This document shows positions 1-10,705 of a DNA stretch of 64,000 nt, one piece after another (within the stretch, counting starts at the first letter, position 1; each line of letters begins with the position of its first letter). Source of the DNA: Cantharellus purpuraceus (taxonomy: Eukaryota > Basidiomycota > Agaricomycetes > Cantharellales > Hydnaceae); NCBI GenBank assembly GCA_025174535.1, contig JALBUN010000015.1:184501-248500 (forward strand), given 5' to 3'. Both the position numbers and the translations under genes were made by a program. The notes beneath the pieces are model-generated. The model had not been told where the DNA came from and made no database searches. It saw nothing but the letters and a program-made list of their open reading frames with translations.

Positions 1-888
1 GAAGGAAATTGATAAATGCATGGGACGTGCGATTGAGAGGAGAATACGGACCATACACCGATGAACTCGACATCAACGTCCATACAGAAGGCTTTTTTGA
101 ACGCTGTGCTTTGCTTCCACCCCTTTTCATCTGTGCGAGTAAACATCTTGTACGCAAACGGGACCTGTTGGAAATTGCATGCAGGGAGAAGGCCAACCTA
201 TTGCCAGACGTAGTGAAGCTGGGCAGAGACATGCAAGAGGTGCTCCCCACCTTGTGGACCAGGCCGGCAAGGGCGCGTGCCGTGTAAGCACCACGAGAAA
301 ATCCAAAGATGCATATCTTGTCACCGGCGGTGTCTAGGTGCCAAGGTCAGTATACACAGGCCACACTGCACACTTCATACTTGCAGTTTTGCATCAAAAA
401 CTCATATCCGTCTGTACAAGAAGCAGAATGAATCATAAGAAGTAAATAGATGGATGACTTGACTATACCCATGACGTGTGCATCCAAGTTCCAAGCAATC
501 ATCATATCGAGAGTTTTGGAGATCTTGGCCATCATTGGCGTGGCAACCTGTGGTGAGGTATACGTCCCTATGCCGGCCTAGTGGCAACTATCAACAAAAG
601 TTGATGTACGCTTGTAGGAACGTGTATCTATACCTGATAGTAAACCATTTGCTGACTTCTGTCGTCTTTCTTGAGCATTGAGAAGAACTGGACAACATTT
701 GAATTCTATGCATTTGTGAGAAAAGTGTGTTCGTGCAGCGGGGTATACGTTCTTACGTCGGCATCGAAAGAGTCGCCCGTCCCATCAAAACACATGACGA
801 GAGTGCGCGCATGTGAGGGATGAGGAGGCGGGATCACATCAGTCTCCTCGCTTTTGGAACTGCTGCTGGCGGCGGTCGTGTCGTCCAT
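1..888 (-). CDS. DUF2235 (Tle1-like alpha/beta hydrolase) protein, 5' part
   Basis: The gene reads leftwards from ATG at 886-888 and runs off the window. Spliced exons give the DUF2235 hallmarks in order: RTLVMCFDGTGDSFDAD, then NSNVVQFFSMLKKDD, AGIGTYT, the nucleophile-elbow stretch ICIFGFSRGAYTARALAG, VGLLPACNFQQVPFAYKM and DVDVEFIGVW. The GFSRG serine is the expected catalytic nucleophile. Intron borders restore the frame each time, so the visible part looks intact. One intron, just before the ICIFGFSRG exon, appears to start with GCAAGT rather than GT. DUF2235 proteins resemble bacterial type VI lipase effectors of the Tle1 group. In fungi they form large families of unknown substrate, so a phospholipase role here is inference. 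The N-terminus is Ser/Asp-rich with no signal peptide, suggesting a cytosolic protein. Confidence 0.88.
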
Positions 889-1704
889 GAGGGGGGCAAG
901 AGTAGAAGGGTGCGAATTCTAAACGCGGGGCCCATCGTGCTTTTTCTGAAGAGTTAAAGGGCAGGCAAGGATGCAGGCGAACTCCGCCGCTTCAAAGTCA
1001 ACTCAAAGAAAGTGGCGTGAGAATATCGGTTAGGTAATTGAAAATCGGGGACAGGCGCCAGCACTGGATCGGGGGAAACGACCTGTCGCGATGAATATGG
1101 CAAGTGACACGACAAGTATACAGTTGACAGGCGGAAGAAGCCTGCAGGCGTCGGCTATTATACAGAGTAGGCTAGAGCTGGCGGTTGCCGATCCAGCAGC
1201 ACATATTTGACTGAATAGAATCGGCCACAGGTTACTGCACATCGCCGTTCCTTCCGACCTGAAAACTTCTAGCCGCAAAATCGTCTGTTCCTCTTGTCCC
1301 GTAAAAACACGGTAGCCATCGTCACATGATGAGAATTACACGATTCTAAGACACTTCTGTGACAGGAACTCCAGCCAACTTCTTAATAATATATAGGGAC
1401 GCCTGCTTCCGAGAAGAGTGCGGATCAAGGAACCTCCTTTTTGGCAATGTCGCTTGCCAAAAAGCCGTACTGGTATGAGGGCGTTGCGTATACCCGTGAC
1501 CGATTATGCGCAAATTCCTTATCGAAAAGAAGCCACCTTGGAAGGTCCGCGAGATGCCGGTTTGACACACATCATAGGCTTCATGGTGTCGTGTGCGCCG
1601 ATGAAGGTGGGCTGCAAATACTCAATTCTAAGGGCTCATTGCGCTTAATCTGTTGTTTATTTATGTTGCCAGTTCTCTTCCCTGCATAGCCAGGCATACC
1701 CCCC
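889..1704. other. intergenic, divergent promoter region
   Basis: This spacer separates the start of the leftward DUF2235 gene from the rightward oxygenase gene, so both promoters lie here. The short reading frames in it have no recognisable domain and no spliced continuation. No repeat or RNA gene was seen. Confidence 0.5.
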
Positions 1705-1710
1705 TATAAA
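1705..1710 (+). promoter_or_regulatory. TATA box of the psi-producing oxygenase gene
   Basis: A TATAAA hexamer lies 39 bp before the ATG at 1749, after a C-rich run and before an A/C-rich leader. The spacing suits a short fungal 5' leader. It is a motif match only. Confidence 0.5.
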
Positions 1711-1748
1711 GAACACCCACACACAACGACTTCACATACGCCATTACA

Positions 1749-4700
1749 ATGGCTAGCATCTCACCTATCCAAGCCTTCTCCCTCGGCGCTGACGCTGTTT
1801 ATCTCGCTAAACGCTCCCCTCCCACTGCTCCGGACGGTCAGTATGACTGGCAGGTCAGCGAAGATGCCAACGCAGGTGCTTCTGGCCACTCGGCCGTGAC
1901 GAACCTCATTGGACGACTCGAGGAGGCCAATAGCAAAGGCGTCATCAAGCCCGACCCTAAAGTCGTCGCAGGATTCGCCGATTTGGCTGTAAATTCCGGT
2001 GCAGAGAATGACCGTCTGGGGGCTGTGAGTATTCGCCATCCGATTGACCTTGCCTTACGCTGAGGATGTCTGTCCAGTTCGAGGCCGGGCTGACGTTAAT
2101 GTCCCGACTCCCCCCTGGGTCTGCCGTCGGGACTGATCTCTCCAACACTGCCGTGGGTATGCTGTACAACAGCATCCCGCACCCTGTTGCCGACTATGTT
2201 GGCCCCGAGTACGCATTCCGCCATGCCGACGGATCGCACAACAACATTCACGAACCAGACATCGGCAAGGCAGGCACGCGTTATGCAAGGAGCGTACAGC
2301 CAAAGAGATGCGTTCCTGCCACTAGCTTACCGGACCCTGCCCTGGTCTTTGAGACGCTGCTGAGAGCCAGAGACGTACGTGTGCTCCACCATACCCAACC
2401 GTCTCCTGTCTAACGATGCGAGTAGCGCGTCGATCACAAAGGCGGCAACTCCAGCCTGACCTTCGCCTTTGCCTCCCTCGTCACACATTCCCTCTTTCGC
2501 AGCAACCCCAGAGATTGGACAATCAATGAAACCTCTTCCTACCTCGACCTCTCTCCACTCTATGGGCATAATCAGGCCGCCCAAGATTCTGTGCGCCAGA
2601 AGTCCCTCGGACGCGGTCTCCTCTACCCCGATACCTTCGCCGAAGAACGCCTCCTGTTCCTCCCCCCCGCAGCATCAGCGTTGCTGGTGGTGTTTTCCCG
2701 CAATCATAATTACATTGCGGATACATTGTTGAAGATTAATGAAAAGAAGTCGTGGAGTGACCCACCACCGGAGGATCCGACATTGAGGGCAAAGCAGGAC
2801 GAGGAGATTTTCCAGACAGCTAGGCTGGTCAACGGTGGCCATTTCATGGCTATGATCAGTGCGAATCAGGCTCAGTTTTTTGCTAACGTATACTGACTTG
2901 GCCTTCTTTGTCAGTGGGAGACTACGTTGCGGGTTTCTTGGGTATGGCAGAGGGGAACGCGTGGAACATGAACGCGTTTGATGTACGACCTCTCCCATCT
3001 GCCTCGTTCTCACACATCTGACTGACTTGTTGTATTAGCCCATCAAGTTACAGGATAAAACCGTCATCCACCGTGGCGAAGGTAACCATGTCAGCGTCGA
3101 ATTCAACCTTCTCTACCGCGTATGCACCGTGTTTCCTTTCCATGTGATTATTGCATACTCACCGACAAAAATTTCTCCATAGTGGCACACCACCACCTCC
3201 GCAGCGGACGAGAAATGGACCGAAGAGGCGTTCAACCAGATCTTCGGAGGAAAACCTTTTGACCAGATCACGCTGCAGGACTTTGGAAGTATATTTTTGA
3301 AGCTGTTGGCGGAGGTTAATCCTGATCCTTCGAAGCGCGAGTTTGGAGGGTGGGTTTTTCATCATACTTTATTTCTGACTGGTTATTTCGCACTGACATA
3401 CAATTTCTTATTTCTTTTTCCCGACTGCCTTTTTCTTGGTCGTAATTGTGACTTGAAGCATCAAACGGGGCGCCGATGGCAAATTCACCGACGACGATCT
3501 CGCTAATATCCTCCACAATGCCACAGAGAGTCCAGCGGGTCAGTATCGCGCCCGTGGTACCCCAGGTGTGTTGAGGGTCATCGAGATCATGGGTATTATG
3601 CAGGGAAGGCGGTGGGGTGTCTGTACCGTACGTATAGATAATTATCACACCGTTCTTGTTGCTTCTATGGTGAGATGCAAAAGCTGAATGGTTTGCTTTC
3701 TAGATGAACGAGTTTAGGCATTTCTTGGGTCTTAAACGTGCGTTATTTACCTATTATGTTAATATAGCCACGCTAGATATTGATATTCCTCTTATAGAAT
3801 TCGAGAGCTTCCAGGAATGGAACCCTGACCCTCAAATTGCCGTATGCCGAATGTGCCTTTAATCAATCGTCTGATCAGTGACCATTTGTCTTCGATCTTT
3901 AGGAAGCAGCACAGCAATTGTATGGGCACATTGACAACCTTGAGCTCTACGTGTGTATATCCTAAAATTGAGCATACCCAACACATACTAACAATTGATT
4001 CTGATGCAGACTGGTCTGCAATGCGAGGCAACCATGCCACTCAGTGGTGGGCTGCGCTTTTCCTGCGGTTTCACCGTAAGTAGCCTTAGAAAGGATCCCA
4101 TACTGAATGACGATCTCATCAATGCATTATTCGCGCAGATGACGAGAGCCGTCCTTGGTGACGCTATTGCCCTCGTTCGTGGCGATCGATATTATACCAC
4201 CAGTTACACCCCCGTAAGAACACCTACCTCTCAGACCTTTGTAGTTATCGCTATGCTAACGTGTCTGATGTAGGCTGCAATGACCACCTGGGGATTCCAA
4301 GACTGCAAGCGCGACTCGAATAATGGAGGTTTGGGCGGCAACCTCCCCAAGCTCCTCGCTCGCACTCTCAGTCGGCACTATCCCTACGTACGTTCCCGGC
4401 CCTAGTCAGATAAACCTGTTTACTCATTAGGCGCACGTTTATTTGAACAGAATAGTACATACACTACATTCCCTTTCTTCACCCCCACAACAATGAAAGC
4501 CTCTCTTACTCGGCAAAAAATTGCCAGTCGCTACACATTCACACGGCCCGTCACGACCCCCGTGCCGAAGGTGCTCAACACATTTACGGCAATCAAGACG
4601 GTGTTCAATGATCCGACAAAGTTTAAGGCGCCGTACGATATGTCAGGGCTGGGTAACGGGTATGGATTTATTTTAGTGTTTGATGAGAAAACGAAGTGAG

Positions 4701-6452
4701 TAGTTGGCCTTCGTTTTAATCGGAAGTGGTTGATGATGTTCATTTGCTTGTAGACATGACGCAGATAGGGCCCTGGTATGCCCCACCTGCGTTCAATGGC
4801 GTAGGGAAATGCTGATTCATATGGTTTAGGCTCTGCATGCACTCTTCCCTACTAAAGACTCTCTCGCTGAGTATTCGACGTGGTATCGTGAGCAGACGAT
4901 TCAGAAGATACAGGAGAGGTCGTGGAAGTGTGTTGTCTTTGATACCAATCGTTTTCATGATACTCACGAGAGGGCAGGTATGATGGTGTCCCAGGAGTAT
5001 ATGTTGACATCGTCAAGGATGTCATCAACATTGTTTCCGTCCATTGGGCTGCTGACAGACTGGTCAGTATCGTCATCTTTCGAATGCAAACGATTGCTCA
5101 TTGCTATCGTCATTAGTGTGGCATTCCCTTGAAGACCAAGGAGAACCCGAGAGGCTTGTACACTGAGCAAGAGATATATGAGATGTTCACTACCCTGTTC
5201 CAGTATGTCGACGTCATACGTCCAACGTTGGACACTTGCTCATGGCGTCACCTTTTCAGGCTCACTTTCCTTGCCCTTGACGATAACGAGCACGGGTTCT
5301 CCCTTCGCACAACTGCTATCCAGGCTGGAGGTGTGATCCAAGCCTTGATTGCCAAATCTGTTGTCGAAGTGGCACCAGCAAACGCCTCTGTACGGGCCTC
5401 GTCTTCTCGTGCGTTGTATATGACTTCTGACTATCATGGCTGTGTCCAGAACTTGCTCGTTAAGCTCGTTAGCCACGTCAACAGTGCTGTCTGGCCTCCG
5501 ACTAAAAAGCCATACTATCCCTTCTTGAGTAAGCTCGCTGACACCGGACGACCCGTCAACGAGCTCGTCGCCACCGTCGTTGGCCTCGCTATCGGTTCTT
5601 CAGTTAATTACTGCCAAGGTTTGTCATCGCTCGCCCGGAAGAACGCCTATTTAGTTATTTTACTTCCGTAGCTGCGGTTCACGTGGTCAACTTTTACTTC
5701 GACGACGAGCGGGAGAAGGAACGGGCTCATATTCTGCAGCTTGTGCAGAAGAAGGACTCCTCAAGTGACTTATTACTCCAGGGATACGTTCGTGAAGCTA
5801 TGCGTCAGTATTCCTCTTATACTTGTCAGGCAATTTATTAACTAATATATGCTTTAGGCCTTGAGCCACAAGTATGTCAAAGTGTCTCATACGACCAGAC
5901 TACTCACCTTGTGTTCTTTATAGTACACTGGCCTTTGGAGAAACGCCGTTGCTGACGCGGAGATTTCACAAGGTAATGGTCTCCCATCTGTCAAGATCCA
6001 AGCAGGAGACCGCATCTGGGCCAGCTTTAGGAATGCCCACCTGAACGTTCGTAATTTTCCCTCCGCTTGCATTTATATCATCATCAATCCCTATTCATAT
6101 TAGCCCGTCGACTTTCCCAACCCCACGGCCGTCGACCCAACTCGTCCTAGGTCGTCGTACAATCTCAACGGTACTGGATTCCACGGATGTCCCGGCGTCA
6201 CATACGCAGAGCAGACCATTACTGAGATTGTCAAGGTTGTATTCAGTCTCAAGAACGTACGGCGCGCACCAGGAGACGCTGGAAAACTCGTTGGGTTCAA
6301 GACGGTGATCAATGAGACCCAGACCAATGTCTACGTCCAGGCAAATGGAACCACCAGCCCATGGCCTGGTTCAATGCATCTTGTGGTAGGTTTTCATAGA
6401 GTTCTCACGTGTGGCTTTCACCAACAGCTGTTGCAAACAGTATGACGCATGA
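1749..6452 (+). CDS. ppo: psi-producing oxygenase (fatty-acid dioxygenase / P450 fusion)
   Basis: Complete multi-exon gene for a fused heme-peroxidase/cytochrome P450 oxylipin enzyme of the Ppo / linoleate diol synthase family. The N-terminal half carries HADGSHNN, then FAFASLVTHSLFR with the distal histidine, then SSYLDLSPLYGHNQ. The key YRWH motif is split by an intron: Tyr codon 3114-3116 (radical tyrosine) and His codon 3186-3188 (proximal heme ligand). The C-terminal half is P450-like (VGLAIGSSVNYCQ) and ends with the heme-thiolate loop GFHGCPG, Cys codon 6188-6190. In the family the dioxygenase makes an 8- or 10-hydroperoxide of linoleate or oleate, and the P450 domain isomerises it to a diol that controls sporulation. 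Keeping the P450 cysteine favours a PpoA-like enzyme over the PpoC type that lost it. The last exon is tiny: after a final intron it encodes YDA and the stop. Length is about the usual 1,050-1,100 residues. Confidence 0.92.
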
Positions 6453-7414
6453 GGAGTGTGAAAAGATGGTAATATCGTCGTCGGAGATGCGGAGCGTCTG
6501 CGTGGCTTCTGTGGCATCTGGGCCTGTTGCACGGCCGGAAATCTTATTGAGTTCTGTTGAGATGTGTTCAGATTGGACTGGATGGAGCTTTGAACACGCA
6601 GACGAATTGACTTGGACTTGACAGCTGCGGGTTTGGTCTGACAAAAGTGGGGAAGTATCTTGGCAGTTACTCAGAACAAACAATTAGTATTAGGCACAGC
6701 AAAATAGGGACTCGAACTGAGTGCTTGCCTGTAATTTATGTGTGATTTTTGAACATCAGTGACCACTTGACAAGAGGCCGAAATAGAGTTGGACAACCGC
6801 TTGTAAATCACATGTGACTGGAGACTTGTGTGCATCACCACATCAGCTAGTCTATCTGGCACAGCTTGGCAGACGATGCGGAGCGAGCTTCGCTTCTATC
6901 AGCGCTGCACTGGTTGTGGCTGTAACTGAGGAAGCGCATGCTATTGGTACTAGGCTAGTCCTTGTAAGACAGCCTGTCATTTTGTCAATATTAAAGTGTA
7001 GTGATCCAATATGGGCCCAAGAATCCTGTGCTATGTGGACGACCCCACTCCACCATTACGGCATCCGTCTGGCTGCTAAAGAGGACTCTGAACCAGCTCT
7101 ATCATAGTCGCACGGCTAGTGGTTGTAGTGGAAAATGATGATATTCCAGGCGGCGCCCTCTTGGAAGCGGCTCCTAATTAGACAGCTGAGTTGCCTTCCT
7201 ACCTCAAGCGGAATACCATTGTGATGGCGAGAATCCTGAGTACATTATGAGGCTGGAGCGCCGCACACTGATTGGTCTATCATGGACGTCGACACTAGTA
7301 AGCAGCGGCGGAAACTCACGAATCATAATCAGCACTAACAAGACGGGCGACTAGCGGAGGTTGTACAGTGATATAAGGGCGCTGGTTGCTACTGAATTTC
7401 ATCTCATCCACGAT
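6453..7414. other. intergenic, no gene seen
   Basis: Sequence between the oxygenase stop and the calpain relic. Short frames on both strands show no domain. The ATG at 7281 begins a frame that could be a first exon of the calpain relic, but no convincing join was found. Confidence 0.4.
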
Positions 7415-7956
7415 ATGTCTCTCATCACTGGTTTCGCCACCAGACTAGGCGTTTTGCCGGCTGCCGATTCCACCAAGGTCTCCCACAATGGAGCACATGT
7501 ATTCAAGCAGGAATCATTCAGGGCGGGCCTCTTCGTCACGAAGGAGCTCGACAAGGCCATCTCTAGGTGCAAGGAAAAAGTCGGTAGCATCGCTGAGGAA
7601 TGCCGCAGCACCAATTCGAGATTCGTATTAGTGTCCTTATACTCTCTCAATTTTGCATGGACAGAAGAAACTAACACGAGGCCGACCTTGAGAACGATAG
7701 GAACCTTTGTCTACACTCCTTGTCGCGGTGAGTGAACCTAGTATTTATCACCACCATGAATCCCCCCCTGTGATGGCCGGCTCAAAACTCAACTCTGGAT
7801 GTACTCCGGGTGACAGAAATATTCGAAACAATTTATGATTGACGGTGCGCAATCAGATGACATCACACAAGAGAACCTGGGCGATTGTTGTTTCCTGAGC
7901 ACTCTTGCCATTTTGGCTTCAAAGCCAGGATTGGTCGACAAAATCTGTGTAGCAGT
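7415..7956 (+). pseudogene. calpain-like cysteine protease, N-terminal remnant
   Basis: Three exon-like blocks joined by introns of normal size match the start of a fungal calpain. The first has KELDKAISRCKEKVGSIA followed by EECRSTNSRF. The second has EADLENDRNLCLHSLSR. The third, opening after an AG at about 7817, reads KQFMIDGAQSDDI and then QENLGDCCFLSTLA. The Q-x-x-L-G-D-C core, with the oxyanion Gln and nucleophile Cys, is kept, although the usual Trp after the Cys is replaced by Cys. Nothing downstream encodes the His and Asn parts of the catalytic triad: about 120 bp later the convergent SDH4 gene ends. The gene is therefore a truncated remnant, or at most a short protein without protease activity. 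The start is uncertain. Confidence 0.62.
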
Positions 7957-8079
7957 ACGTTCTACCAACCCATATTGCTGCCCGAATTCCCTGTCCACGA
8001 ATACATAATTTTTGCTGTTTATTCCAACCACACGTACATGACTCTGAATCTATGAATGAAATATTGCAGTAGTGTTGGT

Positions 8080-8875
8080 TCATGCGTGCCAGAGTCGCCT
8101 AATTAGCTCCGTCAAACCTACATGACAAAGAGAGGTCAGCGCACAATGAAGGGCTGATTATGTTGACACAACCACTTTTAAAGAGGCAAATCAAGGAAAG
8201 ACAGAAAGGCATATAGACAACTGTGCTTCAGTGCATCCATTGTAAAGTTGGTGCTCACCAATGTCGTTTGTATTGAACTGATACACGCCAACCAAGACGC
8301 CAGCGCTAGCCGCTCTTAAACCCCACTTGGCGATACGACCTAAGACTGGGAACTTGCGGGGATGAATGTAGTCAATCACGATTTGATCAAACTGTACATT
8401 GTGGTGCATTGTGAGTCAAGGGGTAGATGGTATGACTAAACAACCCACCCCAAAATGTGAATGCACTACAATCCCAACCCCCAGCAGACCATCAAGAACG
8501 GGATAAGCCGTTCCGCCAGTGGCGAATGCTGCGCCGGTGAGAGGGATAAGCGATGCACTGAGGAGACGTTCGTATGACCAGTGGTAGGAGCCGTGCAATT
8601 TAGAGGAAGGTGGGAAAGAAGTCGGATCGTTCACAGTCCCCGGAAGAACCGCTGAGAAGACATTATATATGCCTCTGGAGATGAGCTACAAAACAGGATT
8701 GTACGTACGTCCACCTGGAACATAGTTGGTAGATGTGGATGTTTGTCGAGCTGCAATGTTACAACAGTCACTCCCTAACGCGATTGCGGGTTGCAATAGA
8801 CCTACGATGAAGACCAACCCAAACGGAGCGAGCTAACGGACGCTGCAAAATGGAAGAACGGAGGACAGCAGTCAT
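8080..8875 (-). CDS. SDH4: succinate dehydrogenase membrane anchor subunit (CybS)
   Basis: Complete five-exon gene, ATG at 8873-8875 and stop at 8080-8082. Spliced, it gives about 160 residues. A basic, Ser/Arg-rich mitochondrial presequence starts MTAVLRSSILQRPLAR. It is followed by YVPGGPVLPGTVNDP, HGSYHWSYERLLSASLIPL, AYPVLDGLLGVGIVVHSHFG, FDQIVIDYIHPRKFPVLG and the C-terminal helix ending NDIGLTELIRRLWHA. The product is the small inner-membrane subunit that, with SDH3, holds heme b and the ubiquinone site of complex II. The conserved His of HSH and the Asp-Tyr of IDY are present. Each junction has GT/AG borders and restores the frame, including a 55-nt intron between YVPGG and PVLPG. It is convergent with the calpain relic. 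Confidence 0.93.
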
Positions 8876-9437
8876 AGCCGGTGAGTTGTTCGGCGGAAAG
8901 AGACGCTGTCACGGTGACACTGTGACAGTAGCTGAAGTCGGCTCTCCAAGCTGCAAAGTGTTACAACAGCAAAGAGAAATTGAAAGTTGGACATGAACTA
9001 GCAATTTGATATGTGACGCTATTTGATAATTTCAGCTTCCTAACTTGGATCTAATGTCGTGTATAACATTGGTTGGAGCACCATATACACTGGAGGCATA
9101 GAAGAATTTCTGACTCACGAAGTTTTTTTGGCTTGTGGAAATTTACCATGAAGACTGTCATTTTCAGGAACCAATCTAAGGAAATCCTCTTGATTCACCC
9201 AATATGAAACACATGGTGAAAGTGTGAAATACTTGACGGAGGTGCAACATTTCTGTCCATAAAATGGCAGTCTTTATAAATGCCTTGTCAAATCCCAAGA
9301 TCCCTCAAGCCACAATAACACAAATGTCCATCATTTCATGACAAAGCAACGTCTACTGCATAATATGCTTGAAAGAATGGACCAGCGAGTGCGCCCTGCC
9401 GTTCCTTACATCATGAAAGTGGCCCGGTGTTCTCCTT
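8876..9437. other. SDH4 upstream region and RTA1 3' flank
   Basis: Spacer between the SDH4 start and the stop of the RTA1-like gene on the same strand. It presumably holds the SDH4 promoter. No reading frame with recognisable content and no repeat was seen. Confidence 0.4.
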
Positions 9438-10705
9438 CTAAAGGAGAAGAAAAGCCGGGGAAAGAAAGTTCAGTGTGAAAAGGGCAAGGAAAATAGGAGT
9501 GGCATCAAGGACGTTGAAGAAAACCTGAGTCCGGATGATATGTCCATCCCAACCTCCGAGAAGTTCAATGGTACGGTAAATGGTCCTGGGAACTACCATC
9601 AATTGGAGTACAGAGATCACGACACAGGCAACGAACCTAATAAATACAAAAACGGTAGCAAGGGCCAGCCCAAGCACCATCAAGCTGATACGCGGCGGTA
9701 AATATACTCCGCCAGTCCAAGATTTATCACCAGGTGTACCCGGTGGAGACGCCTGGACATCTCGTCTTAAAGGGTTCTGGTAGGAAGCACGAAGAAGGAA
9801 TTCGGCCGCGAGAAGCGTGTAGCACAGCATGGTAGCTGTTCCAGAGAATTAGAAAATATGCATGACAGACATGGGCGGGGGGTGAGGAAATTGGAAGAGG
9901 GAGGGAGGGGAAGGATTCTCACCCATTTGGACGAAAATCCCGACGAGCATTATGTGCGCTCCATTATTCGAGCCCGCGTCTGTGTTAGCGCCCGAGGCTA
10001 TAGCGCCCCCAGCTGCCTGAATCACCAGTGCAAGGACATCAGCCGTTACGAATAATTTCAGGTCTACGAAGGGAGCCTTTTATTAAGCAGCGAATTTTTT
10101 TCAGATAGCAACATCAACGAACAGGTTTTTGGCCTGAGTCGACTATACTGGGTGCCAACGATCTCGATGACGAGTCCGAGGATCGTGTACAATGCAGCAG
10201 TAAGGAATACCGGTGATATGATGGTCGTGGTGATCCTGTGGGAGCACGGAAACACTTCAATTCTACCGTAGCTTAGGATGTTTAAGGCCAGAGAAAATTT
10301 AACATACTGCATCAAATAGGCATTCTGGTTGAGAGGGTTCTTGTTACTCCACAACCGTGCACTCCAGCCGATTATTTCTCCAACACCACACATGGCCGTG
10401 GTGGGGAGGAGCCAGTAGCGGCGAGGTTTGAATAGAAACGCTTCGACGATATGAACGACTAGCGAGCACCAGGTAGATTAATCGCGTGTAATAACGGGAG
10501 ATTAGTGAAATCATGGAGCAGCAAGTTCACTTACCAGTCGTTATGCTGAACAAGATGACGAATGTAAGGCAGATCCATAGGGTAGGTACATAACCATACA
10601 GTGCGGTTGGAGTGAGGATTTGGTCAGTCGAGTTCGAATCTATGTGGATTCGGTGAATTGCATTATAAAACCCCTGGTAGAATTGGATCACACACTGTTC
10701 GACAT
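9438..10705 (-). CDS. RTA1-like lipid-translocating exporter, copy 1
   Basis: Complete spliced gene with ATG at 10703-10705 and TAG at 9438-9440. The start was chosen because a first intron joins MSNN to SNSTDQILTPT, the same place where copy 2 (39179-40444) is spliced. Family signatures are GYVPTLWICLTFVILFS, CGVGEIIGWSARLWS, ISPVFLTAALYTILGLVIE, MLCYTLLAAEFLLRA and TIYRTIELLGGWDGHIIR. About seven hydrophobic helices are expected. RTA1/RSB1-family proteins are fungal plasma-membrane proteins linked to lipid (sphingoid base) export and tolerance of toxic compounds; the substrate here is unknown. The protein is closely similar to copy 2 along its length, so the two are paralogues in opposite orientation. 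A run of about 12 C on the coding strand lies just upstream of the start. Confidence 0.9.
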
